Shown: positions 17,103 to 17,478 of the stretch, piece after piece | How positions within the stretch are numbered: position 1 is the stretch's first letter | Layout: the number at the start of each line of letters is the position of its first letter | Source of the DNA: Podochytrium sp. JEL0797 | Taxonomy: Eukaryota > Chytridiomycota > Chytridiomycetes > Chytridiales > Chytriomycetaceae | Length of the DNA: 17,478 nucleotides | NCBI GenBank assembly: GCA_027596195.1 | Contig: JADGJG010000518.1 | Span: 1-17,478 of the forward strand | Direction of reading: 5' to 3' | Program-made: the position numbers and the translations under genes | Notes under the pieces: generated by a model | What the model saw: only the letters and a program-made list of their open reading frames with translations | Database searches by the model: none | Told to the model about the DNA's origin: nothing

Positions 17103-17478
17103 TTAATCGCGCTTCATGTAAGCCTGGATCTCTCCGTAAAGGACAAGCACCAAAGCCGCACCGGTTCCACGCAACACGTTGGCACCAGCACCCTTGAACA
17201 AAGCCTTGGATCCCTCCTGCGCAACAATCTTGTTGAAACAGTCGACGGCACCCTTGTAGAGTCTCTGGTCGACAGGCTTCTCGGCCTGCATTTGGAGACG
17301 ACGACGGACCGTGTCGAAGGGGTAAGTAACGTATCCAGACATGATAACAGAGAACTGAGCACCGGCCCACTTGGAGGCGATTCCCAAGAAGGTCACGTCC
17401 TTGTCCCACGGGTTGAGTCCCTTGATGGTGTCGTTCAAACCAAACTGAACTCCACGGTAAGGAATGATTCCGGCAACA
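17103..17478 (-). CDS. Mitochondrial ADP/ATP carrier, C-terminal part (5' end outside window)
   Basis: The frame is open to the window edge and ends at 17103; 124 residues are visible. They cover the end of repeat two (VAGIIPYRGVQFGLNDTIKG) and all of repeat three. YPFDTVRRR is the third mitochondrial carrier signature (PxDxxR/K); FKGAGANVLRGTGAALVLVL is the last transmembrane helix region typical of ADP/ATP carriers. The diagnostic hexapeptide, RRRMMM in most ADP/ATP carriers, reads RRRLQM here. The protein exchanges cytosolic ADP for matrix ATP across the inner membrane. The rest of the gene (about 60% of a ~300-residue protein) lies beyond 17478. The strong overall similarity to ADP/ATP carriers outweighs the altered hexapeptide, but a related nucleotide carrier is possible. 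Confidence 0.88.
   Translation of the reverse strand, partial: VAGIIPYRGVQFGLNDTIKGLNPWDKDVTFLGIASKWAGAQFSVIMSGYVTYPFDTVRRRLQMQAEKPVDQRLYKGAVDCFNKIVAQEGSKALFKGAGANVLRGTGAALVLVLYGEIQAYMKRD

Overview
This is eukaryotic nuclear DNA. Nearly every gene is split by short GT-AG introns (about 44-116 bp), several genes carry TATA boxes or AATAAA signals, and many products are mitochondrial or nuclear eukaryotic proteins. A CXorf58-like gene (a family I associate with ciliated lineages) suggests a flagellated microbe. The ADP/ATP carrier has an RRRLQM variant of the usual RRRMMM signature. A stramenopile-like or other zoosporic protist would fit, but the lineage is a guess.

Left part (1-6830), mobile DNA. 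Two minus-strand Ty3/gypsy-related genes lie in the order gag-like (5080-6531) then protease-reverse transcriptase (73-1706). Each has its own TATA box and spliceosomal introns, and the RT stops before RNase H and integrase. Between them sits a nested insertion. The outer layer (1991-5037) has a tRNA-like head, an A-rich tail and a 15-bp target-site duplication, so it looks like a SINE. The inner layer (about 2272-4987) is a DNA transposon with imperfect inverted ends and two convergent genes: a frameshifted ORF of unknown function and an IS630/Tc1-mariner-type transposase in which the second catalytic Asp is Asn.

Middle (6830-8850), gene-poor. It holds a minisatellite with a 25-bp core, a G-run, and weakly supported minus-strand exons, including a pair that resembles a divergent homeodomain.

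Right part (8850-17478), a dense housekeeping block. A six-exon IWR1/SLC7A6OS-like gene (+) converges on an MMTAG2-like gene (-) with 11 bp between stop codons. Then, all on the minus strand, come a CXorf58-like gene, mitochondrial ribosomal proteins mL45 and bL32m, the glycine cleavage P-protein (four exons, mitochondrial presequence) and the C-terminal part of a mitochondrial ADP/ATP carrier running off the right edge. The last four all act in mitochondria: two in mitoribosome assembly, one in glycine catabolism, one in nucleotide exchange. Exon models were built by eye from splice signals, reading frame and family similarity; no transcript data were available.
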